Under the pieces are notes generated by a model. That model was not told the DNA's origin. It worked only from the letters and a program-made list of their open reading frames with translations, and ran no database searches. Both the position numbers and the translations under genes were made by a program. From Bugulina stolonifera (taxonomy: Eukaryota; Bryozoa; Gymnolaemata; Cheilostomatida; Bugulidae): a stretch of 64,000 nucleotides of DNA. Shown here piece by piece: positions 11,405-24,400 of this stretch (positions within the stretch are counted from its first letter, which is position 1; each line of letters begins with the position of its first letter). The stretch lies in assembly GCA_935421135.1 (NCBI GenBank), contig OW285193.1:7868496-7932495 (forward strand), in the 5' to 3' direction.

Positions 11405-12010
11405 AAATTTCAAAGCATTATGTCACTGTTTTGGTGAAAAATATTTTTTGATAGTCAAAGTTATTGCGCTCAAGTGCAGTATGCTCCATCGTACTTACAA
11501 GTAGATTTTAAAAGTATTTGTTATACTTACTTGTACTGTACTCACACTTTTTTATTTTTTTAAAACAACCTTGCTTACAAGTAAATATATCTGCTTACCT
11601 GTACTTGAGCTTGCTACGTTTTTAGCAGCCATGACTAGATTCTGACTTGGAGGCAGTGAGGGACAGTGTGTATTTCTTTGATTTTTCTGACTAGGTACCA
11701 ATTCAGAGCTTTTTTACTTTAGCTATAGTTAAACCCATAGCTCAGCTGAGTGCAGTAAAGATTAGCTACAACTGATACAACATTTCTGTACTCCATCTTT
11801 TGAGAGCTATTGATCCTAGATAGAAGTTATCTTCTCTCAATTGAGAGAGGACAATCTCTATTTAATAAGATTGATGACATGATTGAGAGCCAATATTTGA
11901 AGATGTATGCATTAGAATCAAATATGCATGTGATAAATGGGTACAATTGATCACCACATGGATTAATGACCAGACGACTTCTAGATCATTCTGGAATGAT
12001 GACAGAGTTT
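11405..12010. repeat. ~620-bp dispersed repeat, copy 2
   Basis: This is the second copy of the unit at 9790-10420, clearly diverged by eye. Its central palindrome (11821-11860) is decayed in the right arm. It abuts the first visible exon of the minus-strand gene. Confidence 0.75.
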
Positions 12011-12137
12011 ATTAGAAGTTAGTAGACTGAGTCACACGAGACTCTCCTTGTAGTAAGTCTAGCCCACCTCTGGTCCAAGAGGTTGGACTAGTCAGTTATA
12101 AGAAATATTGGACATGCAGGCAGATGTATACAGACTA

Positions 12138-12190
12138 AAGCTGCATGTACATGGCACCGAATTCGATTCGGTACCATGTACATGCAGCTT
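12138..12190. repeat. 53-nt near-perfect palindrome
   Basis: Two 25-nt arms (AAGCTGCATGTACATGGCAC... and its complement ...CATGTACATGCAGCTT) flank a 3-nt spacer, with one mismatch. No gene is attached. It could be the remnant of a fold-back element or a protein-binding or extruding palindrome. Confidence 0.9.
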
Positions 12191-12766
12191 AAGAGGTTGG
12201 AGCAAGTGATGATTTGTTTTTCAGGTACACGCAAGTCATATATAACTACAAATCTACAATATATCATTTTTATATCTTCTGCTAAATTTAAATTATGTTT
12301 TATGGTTTGAAAATTTATTGTTCAAACAAAATGCTTCTAAAATATGTGTAATTTGAATTATTTATGTACCTTGATTCTTTCGTTTCATTTTGACATTGGA
12401 ATGGCTAGCCAATGAACAGTGTTTATAATAAGTTAGCATACCTATTGGATGCCAGTGGATATGCGACTGACACCGAGTGTTATTTGACAACCATAATATA
12501 TGAATGTGAATAAATCAAGACGTTGTCATGACGAACCCTCTGTTGTCATATCACAATATCTGCGCTGTGATGAATGTCTATTATGGAACATGAGAAGATA
12601 GAATGTAATATACTCTGACCCAAATGCTTGAAATATTTCTCTCTTTAGAACCCCCCAGCGTATAGCATAACAACATCTCTATGGATCCAGCATACACAGA
12701 TATATGAACACAAAGTGGGCTGAAACAAATGCAACTACTAAGCAGGAGGTGGAACGATATATATTT

Positions 12767-12849
12767 GCTATTGCTATTGCTACTGCTATTGCTACTGCTA
12801 CTGCTATTGCTATTGCTATTGCTATTGCTATTGCTATTGCTATTGCTAT
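12767..12849. repeat. GCTATT hexanucleotide microsatellite
   Basis: About fourteen GCTATT units, some changed to GCTACT, run without interruption. The array gives long but meaningless open frames (Ala-Ile or Asn-Ser repeats) on both strands. Confidence 0.95.
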
Positions 12850-13039
12850 GAATATACAAATTTTTTCTTGTATTAAAATCAAAGCAGTTGTTGGAGTTTT
12901 TTTGTCCTAATACTATATTTGCAGCTTAGATTTGGCTCTAAACAATTACTAGGTAACTTTACACTCCACAGTCCATCCCTAGTTGAAGAATTGTGCTAAT
13001 AGAGATCGTATTGCGTTTAGCAGTAACTTCTAAAAATAC

Positions 13040-13195
13040 CAGAAATGGAGCAATTCAAGAGATAGCTATTTTTCTTAGCCAAAATGAAGCAGGATAACAT
13101 ATATTTTATTAGTTGACCACCCCTATCTCAAACTCCAACCACAAAAAGAAGGAATTAAGGCTACATAAATTTCACCACTACTCCTGCACCTAACA
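13040..13195. mobile_element. Degenerate short TIR element, family of 48427-48587
   Basis: The right part (AAGGCTACATAAATTTCACC and ...CTGCACCTAA) and the middle (GTTGACCACCCCTATC, CCAACCACAAA) match the element at 48427-48587. The left terminal repeat is badly eroded. No target duplication could be identified. Confidence 0.6.
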
Positions 13196-13966
13196 AAACT
13201 AGCAATTCTTGTGCAATGCACCACACAAACCTGATGCATGCATGCTAACAGATTGTCCATAAATACCTGCACCACCGCTAACCAACAGATGTACATCTTC
13301 ACAGTTGGCTGGGCTTCTAGGTCACTGAATCCTTATTACAATGAATATCTAAATTTATTTCTCCAGCTCAACAAGCATGAAAACTATCAGTAGAGAGAAA
13401 TTGTCTTTTAAAATGATGTATACATGCAGTATATAGCCTACACATAGAATGTAGTGAGGGGTATAATGTAATCATAAATGATACTAGTGTATAATATGTA
13501 CATGTATAATTAAAATAAAGGACATGGAATACAACAGTTTTAATGAATCAATCAAATAAAGTGTGTATGTGTTTATTATTAGAGTGAGATTATGCAGATG
13601 TGTGTGAGATACTTGTGCATATGCATAATCATGTGTCCAGCAACCACACAGTATCTATACTAGTACAGACTGTTGTAGTCGGTAGAGCACATGTACACGC
13701 TAAAGGTACATGTATATTATGTAGGACTAGAAGGTAGGCCAGGTGCTCTGGGTTCATATGTCAATTGTAGTTGATATGTGAGGATAGAATATAGACATTG
13801 CGTTAAGATCCCTTAGTTACTGGGTTACTGAATTTAGCCTGTAGTTCTACATAGATGTACAGACAATTCATTGGGGGTACAAAAGGTACACAGTCTCAAC
13901 TTTGCATAATATACACATGTAAATTTAGTACTGCATAACGTCTAATCTATGCTCAGCCTTAGTACC

Positions 13967-14070
13967 TCAACAAAGCTCTAGCCCAGTTTGTATAAGTTCC
14001 GTGATGTCTGTTATGTTCAACCTGAAAGCTTCAGCTAGCTGTAGCTGTTTCAGCTACACTGAAACAGTGT
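13967..14070 (-). CDS. Possible terminal coding exon of unknown gene
   Basis: On the minus strand an acceptor-like TTTCAGTGTAG (or a second, GCTTTCAG at 14022) precedes a protein-like reading frame LKQLQLAEAFRLNITDIT followed by ELIQTGLELC and a stop at 13967-13969. Two other minus-strand blocks have canonical-looking borders: 15167-15203 (SADIFDFNNRG) and 13267-13316 (SPANCEDVHLLVSGGA). Their phases allow alternative joins, but no single consistent gene model emerges. I do not recognise the product. Confidence 0.22.
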
Positions 14071-14796
14071 ATTTACCCATGCAGTATTGCAGCACATACA
14101 TATGTAACTTGCTGAGACAGGAAGTACAAGCTACATTTTGTTGATGTGGACTACTGCTATTAATTTGAAAGTTGTGCGCTCTTTATTCCATCCTGATTTT
14201 TCAAACCTCGAGTAAAGCCAGTGAAATTGGATTCCCAGGTACACCAGAATTAGTATTACTATAATGAATTTTGGGTTTGATAATATACCGTATTACACAC
14301 ACAGTTTAGGCTAGAGGGTGTGCATATTATGTAGTCTATATGGCCCAATGTTCTTTCTGACTCAGATATTTGGTAATGGATTGGTGTTGCCAGCAGGATG
14401 AAAGGTCTATAATAGGTTCCCTTCACAATCCTAATTTATTTTGTTTAAGACAACATTATCATTACGTGCTGAGACGTATAACTTTAGATATTATCTTAGT
14501 TTGACAACTTTAATCTTAACCAGTCAAGCAGAAAATATTTCTATGCGACCTAAAGTGAAATAATGTATTGTACCAAAGCGGGAGCCCAACATGGAGTTGA
14601 TCCAATAGTAAATTTCAAGTAAAATCAGACTCTAACAAGTCAAATTGTAGAAAATATCGTTGCAAACATGAGCATATGCAGAGGTACAAAAGCCGTGTTC
14701 AAAGTGGAACAAATGAGGTGGGTACACGGTGCATGCAATCTAATAGATTAGTATTGTATAGCTAAGAAATTTGTGAATTACTAAAGTGAAAAAAGT

Positions 14797-14880
14797 TATG
14801 CCCTGGTGAGATTCGAACCCAAGATCCTAAAAATGAATATGATAGTCAAGCACTGTGACTGCGTGGAGAAAACTAACTAT
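14797..14880 (-). repeat. tRNA-like fragment (possible SINE)
   Basis: On the minus strand a B-box-like GGGTTCGAATCTC is followed by ACCAGGGC, as in the T-arm and acceptor end of a tRNA. The 5' half does not fold properly, so this is more likely a SINE head or tRNA pseudogene. Confidence 0.3.
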
Positions 14881-15441
14881 TAAAATGAGGATACACGCCT
14901 GCTGATCGTATAACTGCTAAAATTGAGGTGGTTACACACCATATGCTCCCGTATAACCACACTTCGAACACTGTACAAAAGTACTCGGCCAAATTGGCGA
15001 AAAAAACTCGCAATCCCTTTCTGCTTTTAGGGTGATATATTCATCTCACAGCAAGTTAAGCTATAGGCTATAATGCTACACAGACACACGGTACAAGTAC
15101 AAATCACAAAAGACACTGGACTGTACATTATTTAGTACAAAACTACCAACAATGTAACAGAGTTACCTGCCCCTGTTATTGAAGTCGAAGATATCAGCAC
15201 TACCTGTTGAATATAAGCATGTATTTGTTATGATAACAAGCCAATTAGCAAGAGCTATTTTATAATCCGCGCAGTAATGTATGTGCGCAGTAGTCGATGC
15301 ACGTGCTATAGTAGTTGAACAAAAGTTTGAGCGTTTATGAGGAGAGAAGCTGGTGAGTTAGTAGCAGCTTTACTTACCAATGGTGAAAGTTGATTGACAG
15401 ACTCGCTTCCACACTCACTAACCCGCTCACAATAACTACTA

Positions 15442-18400
15442 ATGATGGGTACTGAGAGTAATGAAGAGAAATCAGGAGCTGAATATCTTGCACAACTATT
15501 GAAAGACAAAAAACAGATACAAGCGTTCCCAAATGTTTTTATACATCTAGAGAGAATTTTAGACGATGGTGAGAATTATTACTATACTTCACCATAGCTG
15601 CTGTGGTGATTATATTTATATACTTTTACTAAAAACGGGTTACTGAATTTATCTATTCAATTTTCTTCGTCGATGCACCTAAAGAAAAATAATAATCGTG
15701 TGTCTATTTAATTGTATTGTTTATACTAAACTTTATATATTATTTATATTTTAAATAATTAATATAATATAAGTTATATTAATATTATACTATTCATAAT
15801 AATTATTATAATTAAATACTGTGCTAATACTTATAATTATAGGTAGTAGTAGAAATGCTGTATTGGCATTAATCATTATCATAATCGAAAAATACAAAAA
15901 GATTAATTATTATTTATATGATATTTATATCTAATAGCCTAATAGCCCTATAAATATTTTTTTAAGCTATAAGCTTAACACAACAGTATTTTATTGAATA
16001 TACAAGGTAGAATATCAATAGAATATCATTATTTATATTTAAATTAAATGGAAAGTTAATAAATATCAAACTACTCTTTAGTTTAAATTTGATCCACAAT
16101 TTAATATAATTTAGTAGGCTATAGTTCTTAACAATAAAAATATTAATATTTTTATTTATTTACGATTATGTTGACGGTGTTTTTTGTTTAACATTGTTCG
16201 TTTTATAATCCTAATGCTAAACAAAAAACATCGTAATAATTATTATGATGGGATATTTTTAATAATTGTATAAAATAATGAGAATGAATTGTTATAATAA
16301 TAATTTATTTTAAAATCAATGTAAATTTAACTGGACGAATAGCCTAGAGATCAGAGGGTCCAATAGTTACAAACTTTTCTTTGTCAAATTGTTATATAGC
16401 TTAATATTAAAACAATATGACAACTGTTTAATGGTGACGAAAATTGAATATAATTTCTTGTTTCAACTACTTGAAATAGTGAGTCATTGCGCAAAGTAGA
16501 TTTTCTAAACAAATGCAAGTATTCTTTCTTAAGAATCCGCATAGACCTGCTTGTCGAGTTAATCTGAAGGCTTTATCACATGTGATTCTGGGTAGACCTA
16601 CTTGCAATTTCAATAGTTACCAAAATTAGAGTTAAGATTTGAGTTGTGTTTAATGAAGGAGAGTGAATAGATATGGTATGATTAGGCTTACAATATCATA
16701 CTTATTTGCAACAGATAGAAATGTTCAGAAAATGTTATTTTCATGAGAAGAACAAAACTTCCTATGAGTTTACAAACAAAATTTAAGCATGACTTTTAAA
16801 TTGACTACCAGTAACTACTATATTTGCCAGATTCCGTTACATATACACACATTTGTTCAGATATATATATATATAGGCCTATAGGGTCTACACTTGGCTT
16901 TGCAGTGAAAGTGAATAACGTTTTAGACTATTCGATTAGCAAGTAATCAGAAGTCTAAAAAGTAAAACCCATCCTTCCATCTGACTCGCTTCACTAGAAA
17001 CTCTTAATAGCTTGGCATAGGGTTTCATATTCATTGCCATAGTTCTGATGTTTCTCACAGTGACAAATTTTTGATTCAATGATCCATGCAAGCAGTTGAG
17101 CTTGACACTAAATAATTATAGATATAGTAGTTTAGTCTACTACTTTGTTACTTTATTGAAGTACCCTTTCACAGGGATTGAGCCACTGGGGTTATTAACT
17201 TCTACTAGCATACTTTTCTCATCATGTTCAAATATTTACTTTATACAAATGTTAGTTTAGAAGCTACTTTCTATCCCTCCTTTGGAGTGGATATTATATG
17301 ATAGATATTTGCTAGATCTTCAGCAGTTCTGTGGGTAAAAGGATACTGCAGTGAATCAGGATATTACGGAGTTCTAGATAAGCGTAGTGTAGTACTATTA
17401 ATCATCTGAGCAAAATACTTGAAATTCTGTAACCATTTCAGGTGGCATACGCAGGGCATGTACTGGCACTCAACTTTAAACCACCCTGCCAACTTGATTA
17501 GTTGAAAGTTACATTGGACTAGTGGTCCATATACCTATAGTTGCTTAGTTCACTATACTAAAGATACTGTTTGATACTCTAGTTAAGTTGAAGTAATATA
17601 TTCGGGGCGTGTAGCAATCCACCTTAGAGGTCGTGCTTACACTTCTCCCTCTACTTACAACTATCCGTGGTTACCTATTTCTCATTCCCATTCTGGTTGC
17701 CCCAGGTAACCATTGAATCACCTAAAGGAATCCATACACTAGTTTGACAGTTGCCAACTAACAAATGCAACCTGGTGACAATCTTACTGATTTATGAGAA
17801 AATCTATCGGAAATAACTCGACCTAGTTACTTTAGTTGACTACTCAAAAGTAATTCTAATATGCATAAGCATCATGATAAACCACCGTTGGCTGTTGTGG
17901 GATCGAGGGGTTACCAGATCCTGAGTTACCCGCCTTGGCAACCTGCCGCAGTATTCAGAAATGAGTTGCTACATCCATCAGTTGTCTGCAACCCTTTCTA
18001 CTCCCATTCCGATGCCAAAATATTGCTGTTGCCTTTCACTAGAATTACCTCATCAGTTTGATAAACAGTTGTACTCATTGTCTTAGTTCACTTCATCTTA
18101 CTCCTTGGGTCTGGTTATTAATTAGTGAACTAGTTGTGAGTTTTCAACTACATATCTCTGCACAGTTATACTAGTAATTATGATGTTGAAGTGATATGTA
18201 CTTCCAAGTCTTATATCCAAGTTACTAACTTGATATGAGGTTCCATTCAGTATAGAGTATATTGCTGCTTTCAATTAATCAGAATATATTTTGTGGTTGG
18301 GGACGATTATAAATTTGACCTGTGATGTATTAGCTTACATGCTTTTGACAGCTCCAGACTGTCACTACAATGTCCTCCACTTATTAAATTAAATTAAGGA

Positions 18401-21400
18401 AACTACAAAACAGCTATGCTATATAGTTATGGCTCTAATGTTGCGCATAGTTTCATAATTCAACACAGACAGGCTTGGTTCAAAATTTAATGTGTCAGTG
18501 AATTTTTTGCAGAGATAAACAAAGTCAGAGTGACATTATTCAACTTAGAGAAGAAACCATTAGCACTTCCTGATGAAGATGGAGGTCCCAAAGTATCACT
18601 CACAGAAAAATTATTTGTGCCAGTCAAAGAGCATCCAGACGTAAGTAGATTTATGGTTTGATTATTCTTTCCCCCACTGAGTAAGAGTTTCAACTCCAGG
18701 TGAACATGAAAGAAAGCAATGGTATAACTAATGTAGTGGTACTAACTGCTGAGTTAACTGGTTTTATTAGACATTCTTTATGTTGCGGCAACCATGGGCC
18801 ACATCACTGCGTTCTAAATGATTAGTGGTCAGGTGCTAAAAGTAGAAATCCATCCTCTATAATGTTCAAGTACCCTTTCAGTAACCAGTTTAATTGCCTA
18901 AATATAAATAATACGCTACTCACTGTAAATTATGGAATGCCACTAATGCAGACTGAACAGGCACTTTTTGTAGTTGTTAGTTTTTTGGTGAAGTTGCTTT
19001 GGGTGGGAAATTAACAACCTTGTAGTTGAAGTTTTACTGCCCAGGACTTGACCTGTAATATATGACATGTTTCAGAATAAGTTTATTACATCTAAGAACT
19101 GCTGTCTGTGAAATGACTGCTGACTACTAGTAACTACTACTCCTGCTGACCCTACTTCCATGGCTAATCACTATAACCGTTTTACAGTCACACTTTATTA
19201 CTAAACATAAAGATAAAAACACTTTCTCATCTAGCTTAGATGCCTTGTGTCATAAAATATTCCTCATAATACTGTATGCCCTTTGTATAATAAACAACTT
19301 TTGCTGCTTGGGCCCCTATAGTAACTTGTTACTAACTCAGTACAGTAATGTATGCCCTAAAACAATGATGGTATTTTATGAAAACAATTTTCACGTCCGA
19401 GTTTTAAAAAATTCAACGATATTTCACTGTTGTGCTCGGTTAGAGTTGTTTTCATGTTTCCTATTATTTGGGAGTGAGGGAGTGATTGTTGATTTGTTTT
19501 TACTAACTAAGGTTACTAAGGCCCCAGTTTACCTGTACACTCTGACTCTAGATGAATAATATTTAAATAACATGAATTCCTATGCTCTACTTTGATGCAC
19601 ATAAGCACCAACAGTCTGCAAATGTAAAGAAAACATTGAGATATTGTGAGAAGCTTGGAGAATGAAAGGGTTTAAATCTACTAGTTTAATATGCTTATTA
19701 TATTAAGTACAATGGAAATAGCACACCTAACCTATTTATTCTTGTAACTAGAATAATTGAAGGGTATAATCAAAGGATAGAGAGCTGTAGACCATTCAGT
19801 GCACCTTCTAGCTCTAAAAGAGCAGCTCCATGACCTAGTTGCTACTGAATATTTCTCTTGTTCTACATGCCCTGACATTTTATATTTCAGTTCAATTTTG
19901 TGGGCCGTATATTGGGTCCACGAGGCATCACCGCCAAACAGTTGGAGCGAGACACAGGATGCAAGATAATGGTGCGAGGCAAAGGCTCGATGCGAGACAA
20001 AAAGAAGGTAATGCAATGTCAAATCCTGTATAAGGTAACAGGAGTTGTGTCCCTCGAACAGTAAATATATTATTAGTACATCATATGATTAGGGGCATCC
20101 CTTCCCTCACTGCTGTGACCTCTACACTCATATGTTTATATTTGTTGTAATTAGATGATTATCAAAAGGATATCCTACACATGAGGCAATAGATAGTATC
20201 TGACTGACATTACTACACTGACTGTCTCCCCCAAAGTGTACATGTTTATCAATCTGCTTGTAATTTGTAGGAGGAGCAGATGAAGGGCAAACCTAACTGG
20301 GAACACTTGAGTGAAGAATTACATGTATTAGTAGTAGTCGAAGACACACAACACAGAGCTGAAGTGAAAATTCGGCGAGCGGTAGATGAAATTAAAAAGC
20401 TATTAGTTCCAGCGGTAATTATCCCCCTTACTTTATGTTATCTGCATTATGATGTAATATTCTTTTCCCAGTCAATACTGAGTAGTATTCATGCTGTGTT
20501 TGTTGTCAACAAGTTGAATATTGTGCTATTGCCCTGTGTTAGCCATTGTAGCAGAACTTGATGGGCCAACACTTTACAAAGTTATCTATTATTGCATAGT
20601 GCATGCTATCTAAGGGCTGTAATAACTACTTGTTCTGTACTATAAGTAATATGTCATGGTGGAAACTCATTCAACTGAGAATCTTGTATGATGTAATTAG
20701 GTCCATCATCTATACATACCATTGTTCATTACTGCCCATTGTCCACTTGCCAAGCATTGTCCACCATCTATCTGCCTTACTACTCCTGGCATGTCTAAAC
20801 ACTATAATTTAAAGAATTTTAGAGAGTATTATACCTGAATGGTCTGCCCAGCTATAAACACCTTTTGCTTGCTTATGAGCTTAGTACAATCCCAACTCCC
20901 CAGTGACTGGAGAATAGAAACATTGGGTCTAATGATATTACACTAATAACTGTAAGGTGTTTAGTAAATACATCTACTGCAACTCATGAAAGTATTTGTT
21001 TGGTGAAAGCTGCAACATTGTGTTTGTATAGGTAACTGTATGTAATAAGATTTCTGTCCCATGTGTCCAGTGCCTCTGCATTGATTACAAAGTTAAACAC
21101 TCAGCAGACAATCGTAAGCAAACAGCACAGATTTCTCTATATCTACTCCACCTCCCCTCATCTCTCCTACTTCTATCATAACTTGTCCTCTATGACAATT
21201 CAAGTGTATTTGCTTATAAAACTATATTTAAATGATGTTATTATAGTTTGCACCTGAATTCTACTCCATCCTTACTGTTTAATCACATTAGAATGTAATG
21301 GACTTGTTCTATGTACACAAACTTTCAGCCTGTGTGCAGAAAATTTAAAAGTGAAAAATCAATGCCTTTTCATATAATAATACAGCAGTAGTAAGGTTTT

Positions 21401-24400
21401 CTTTACATTCGTTGCTTGATGGATTGCCTAGGTTGTGTTACAAGCATTTGCTTTCAGCTCATTGATTCACTTTATATGACTGTAATATCTTATTACCTGG
21501 CAGTCAGTAGGTCAGAGTAACAATAGGAGTGAAAAATTTAGCTTCTCCTAAACTTGATAGACAGAAAGTATTTCATTTAGAATGTCATGATCAGATTTCT
21601 GCTAATTTCACTTTCATGTGATGTGCTTGGAGAAAGGGGTGGAGTAATTGAATGCAATCAGTGCTGCTGGGCAGGGATTTGGTTTCATCATCTAAAGTGA
21701 GTAGTTAGGTGCATAAATGAAGACATTGGTGGTAGGCTAGGTTTTACATAAAGGTTTCAGTGCAAAAACTGAAGTTAGGGAAGTTGTCTCATCTATAAAG
21801 CTTTTGGTACCTCTAACCAGAGTTGCCCAAACCACAACTGTAGAATCTAAGGCTATGAATATTCACCTATTATAACTGCACCTACACTAACACTCAGTTT
21901 TAGTGGCAATCATCGTGTACTTAGCTTTGTTACCTTGTATGTACAAGGGGGAAGGGATCAGTCACCGCTGTATCAATACCTGGGTGTGAGGTTCTATTTG
22001 CTCACCTAGAAATAAATAGATGCCTGCCAACAATAAAATGCTAAACCTTTGGGAAAACAAGAGTTAATCCAAATACTTAAGCCCTGCAGGTGATAATTGG
22101 ATTGGTGCAAGCTTCTCCAAAGCTGTTTACTCTTGATAGTATTTAGTGCCAGAGGTTTCATAAACTCAACTCCGTAATACAAACTATAAGATGCATATAG
22201 TAGACATTGTACACAGTCATATTACTTACTATATAATTATACCGTGTAATTGCAAGATTTACCAGTTTATTGATTTGTTAAATCCTCTTTGGATGAACTT
22301 TTAAGTCTTAAAATTCAAAGTAAAGTTTTGATTAAGATGGTTAGGTAGCTGAGGGGTTATTTCACACTTGGCTGATGATTAATAGACACTTTTACTGTCT
22401 GATACCAGATTCCTGGCAACAATGTAAACCCTGGCTACTGTCTATCTGCTAATACTTGAGGAAAATGCAGCAGATACAAGTAATAAAGTGTAGGCAGCGG
22501 ATTCTAGAGTTGTGGCAAGGCTGTCTACTCCTAATTCTCGTTAGAGTCTGTTTTTTACTAATATTCATTACAGTTGATTAGCCAACTTAACTTCTTACTA
22601 GCTCTACAGGCAGACGAAAATTATTATTCCAATTGAACATCTCTTTCACAATAATTCATAAAATATGTTGCTTGATTAGGAGTAATTTGTTCCATTCTGA
22701 AATGCTCTTTTTCACAAGATTTATATAATGGCATCGGAATGTTTTATATTTGTGATAAAAAGGAAGAGTAGAATGTTGTATGCTACAGTAGACATTGGGC
22801 TGGGAGTAGCCACAATCAGTGAAATCTAAAGCGCTTTGATCGTATCTCCCTTCATTCTATTCATACAGCCTGGAGTAGGCAGAGTCCAGTACACTGAAAT
22901 ACAATCCTTAAGAATGCATTAATGGCATCCACTTCAATCAGCAGCATCTAACTTCTATTCATACTCTCTCTCAATTCACTCTTGTGAAATAAGAACTTAC
23001 AAATTCTCCTTTTTTGTTACATTTTTGGCTGATTAACTCCAGTTACAATGAAGATTTAGTTTCATTCAATGCATCCTATACAAAATAATAAGGATCTAGG
23101 GTTCCACCCGAGTGTAGAATTTGTTGTAAATAGGCCTATGTGTTGTCTTTATTATGTACATGTATTACGTTACAAGGTGTTATATACATGTAGAAATATC
23201 TTGTGCATGTACATGTGTGTATACTCTGTGTGACGCAGCCTGAGGGAGAAGATGATCTGAAGAAAATCCAGCTCATGGAACTGGCCATCATGAATGGCAC
23301 ATATCGAGATCAAACTAAGTTACTACAAGCCGCTGCCCAATCAGCTCGTAAGTCACATTGCCATCATCCAATCACAGTGCTCTACTTTCCTGCACACCCC
23401 AACTGTAATAATACCACAGTTTCAGGCTTCCTAATACACCTTGTAGCGGAGTGGTGACAATCCTGCTACTGCTTCTAATATTCTGCTGGAGTGGCTCTTG
23501 GAGAGATCATGGAACAAGACCAAATACTGCTGTTAACCAATTATCTCAACTAATATGTCTAAAGGTTACTGCCACACTTTAGCTATTGAACTTGTGTTTG
23601 CATGTAAAGATATTTGACCTCCAGCATCAACACTTCCTGTAGGGCTATTAACTAAATAATAGCTTTAGAGATATTTGAAAGAACTACTCGAACTATAAGA
23701 TCTGAAAATATAAAACTAGTGGGCAGTGATCTCTAGAAATAGAACTAATCAATTGATCTCTCCATTACAGGTGGCTGCAGATTTCACTTGGGCAGGTTTC
23801 TGTAGTATATCTCACTTGTGAGTCAGGTATTAAATTGTATATTTGCAGCCGGAAGGTGAAGATGAGTTGAAACGGCGTCAGCTCATGGAGCTAGCTATCA
23901 TAAATGGTACATATCGTGATACCAAATCCGGTGCCAACCCTGAACAGGGTGGTAGCGATGTGTCTCCACCTCCTCCTGGTCACCCGGCAGCCATTGCTGC
24001 TGTCGCCAGCCGTAAGTGGCATGCTGTCGTCGTACATAGCATGTTGTACAGTGTTAGAGTAGTCCCCAAAGTGCTTGCCTGCCTTTAAAGTGCATCTTGT
24101 TGTTCTATCTCTCATCTATCATGCTTGCTAGCTACGACCCCCTTGACTGCTACAGACCGCACCTATTCTCTGCTACAGATCAACTTGGCAGCATGCGTTC
24201 TGTTCATGGACAGATCAGGATGGACCAGGTCATCATCAAGTCTTCCAACTGTTGGATACAAGCTTCCAATATTTGTAGTTTTCCAGTAGTGGTTTGGAGT
24301 TGTATCTCCACTGTTGTCCATATTGTTGTAAGAGGTTGTGTTGTAGAGATATTGACTATTCATGTGAAATGTTTCCTGCTGTAAGCTTTTCTTGGCCTAT

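Noticed and set aside
12581..12910. Open frames of Asn-Ser or Ala-Ile repeats on both strands
   Set aside because: They are produced by the GCTATT microsatellite and have no gene context.
19245..19559. 104-codon hydrophobic frame in a Quaking intron
   Set aside because: It has no domain and an AT-driven composition, and sits in a large intron. It is most likely chance.
24179..24228. Possible extra Quaking exon (acceptor TGCTACAG, donor GACCAG|GTCATC)
   Set aside because: At 50 nt it would shift the frame into exon 6, and the encoded peptide has no counterpart in STAR proteins.
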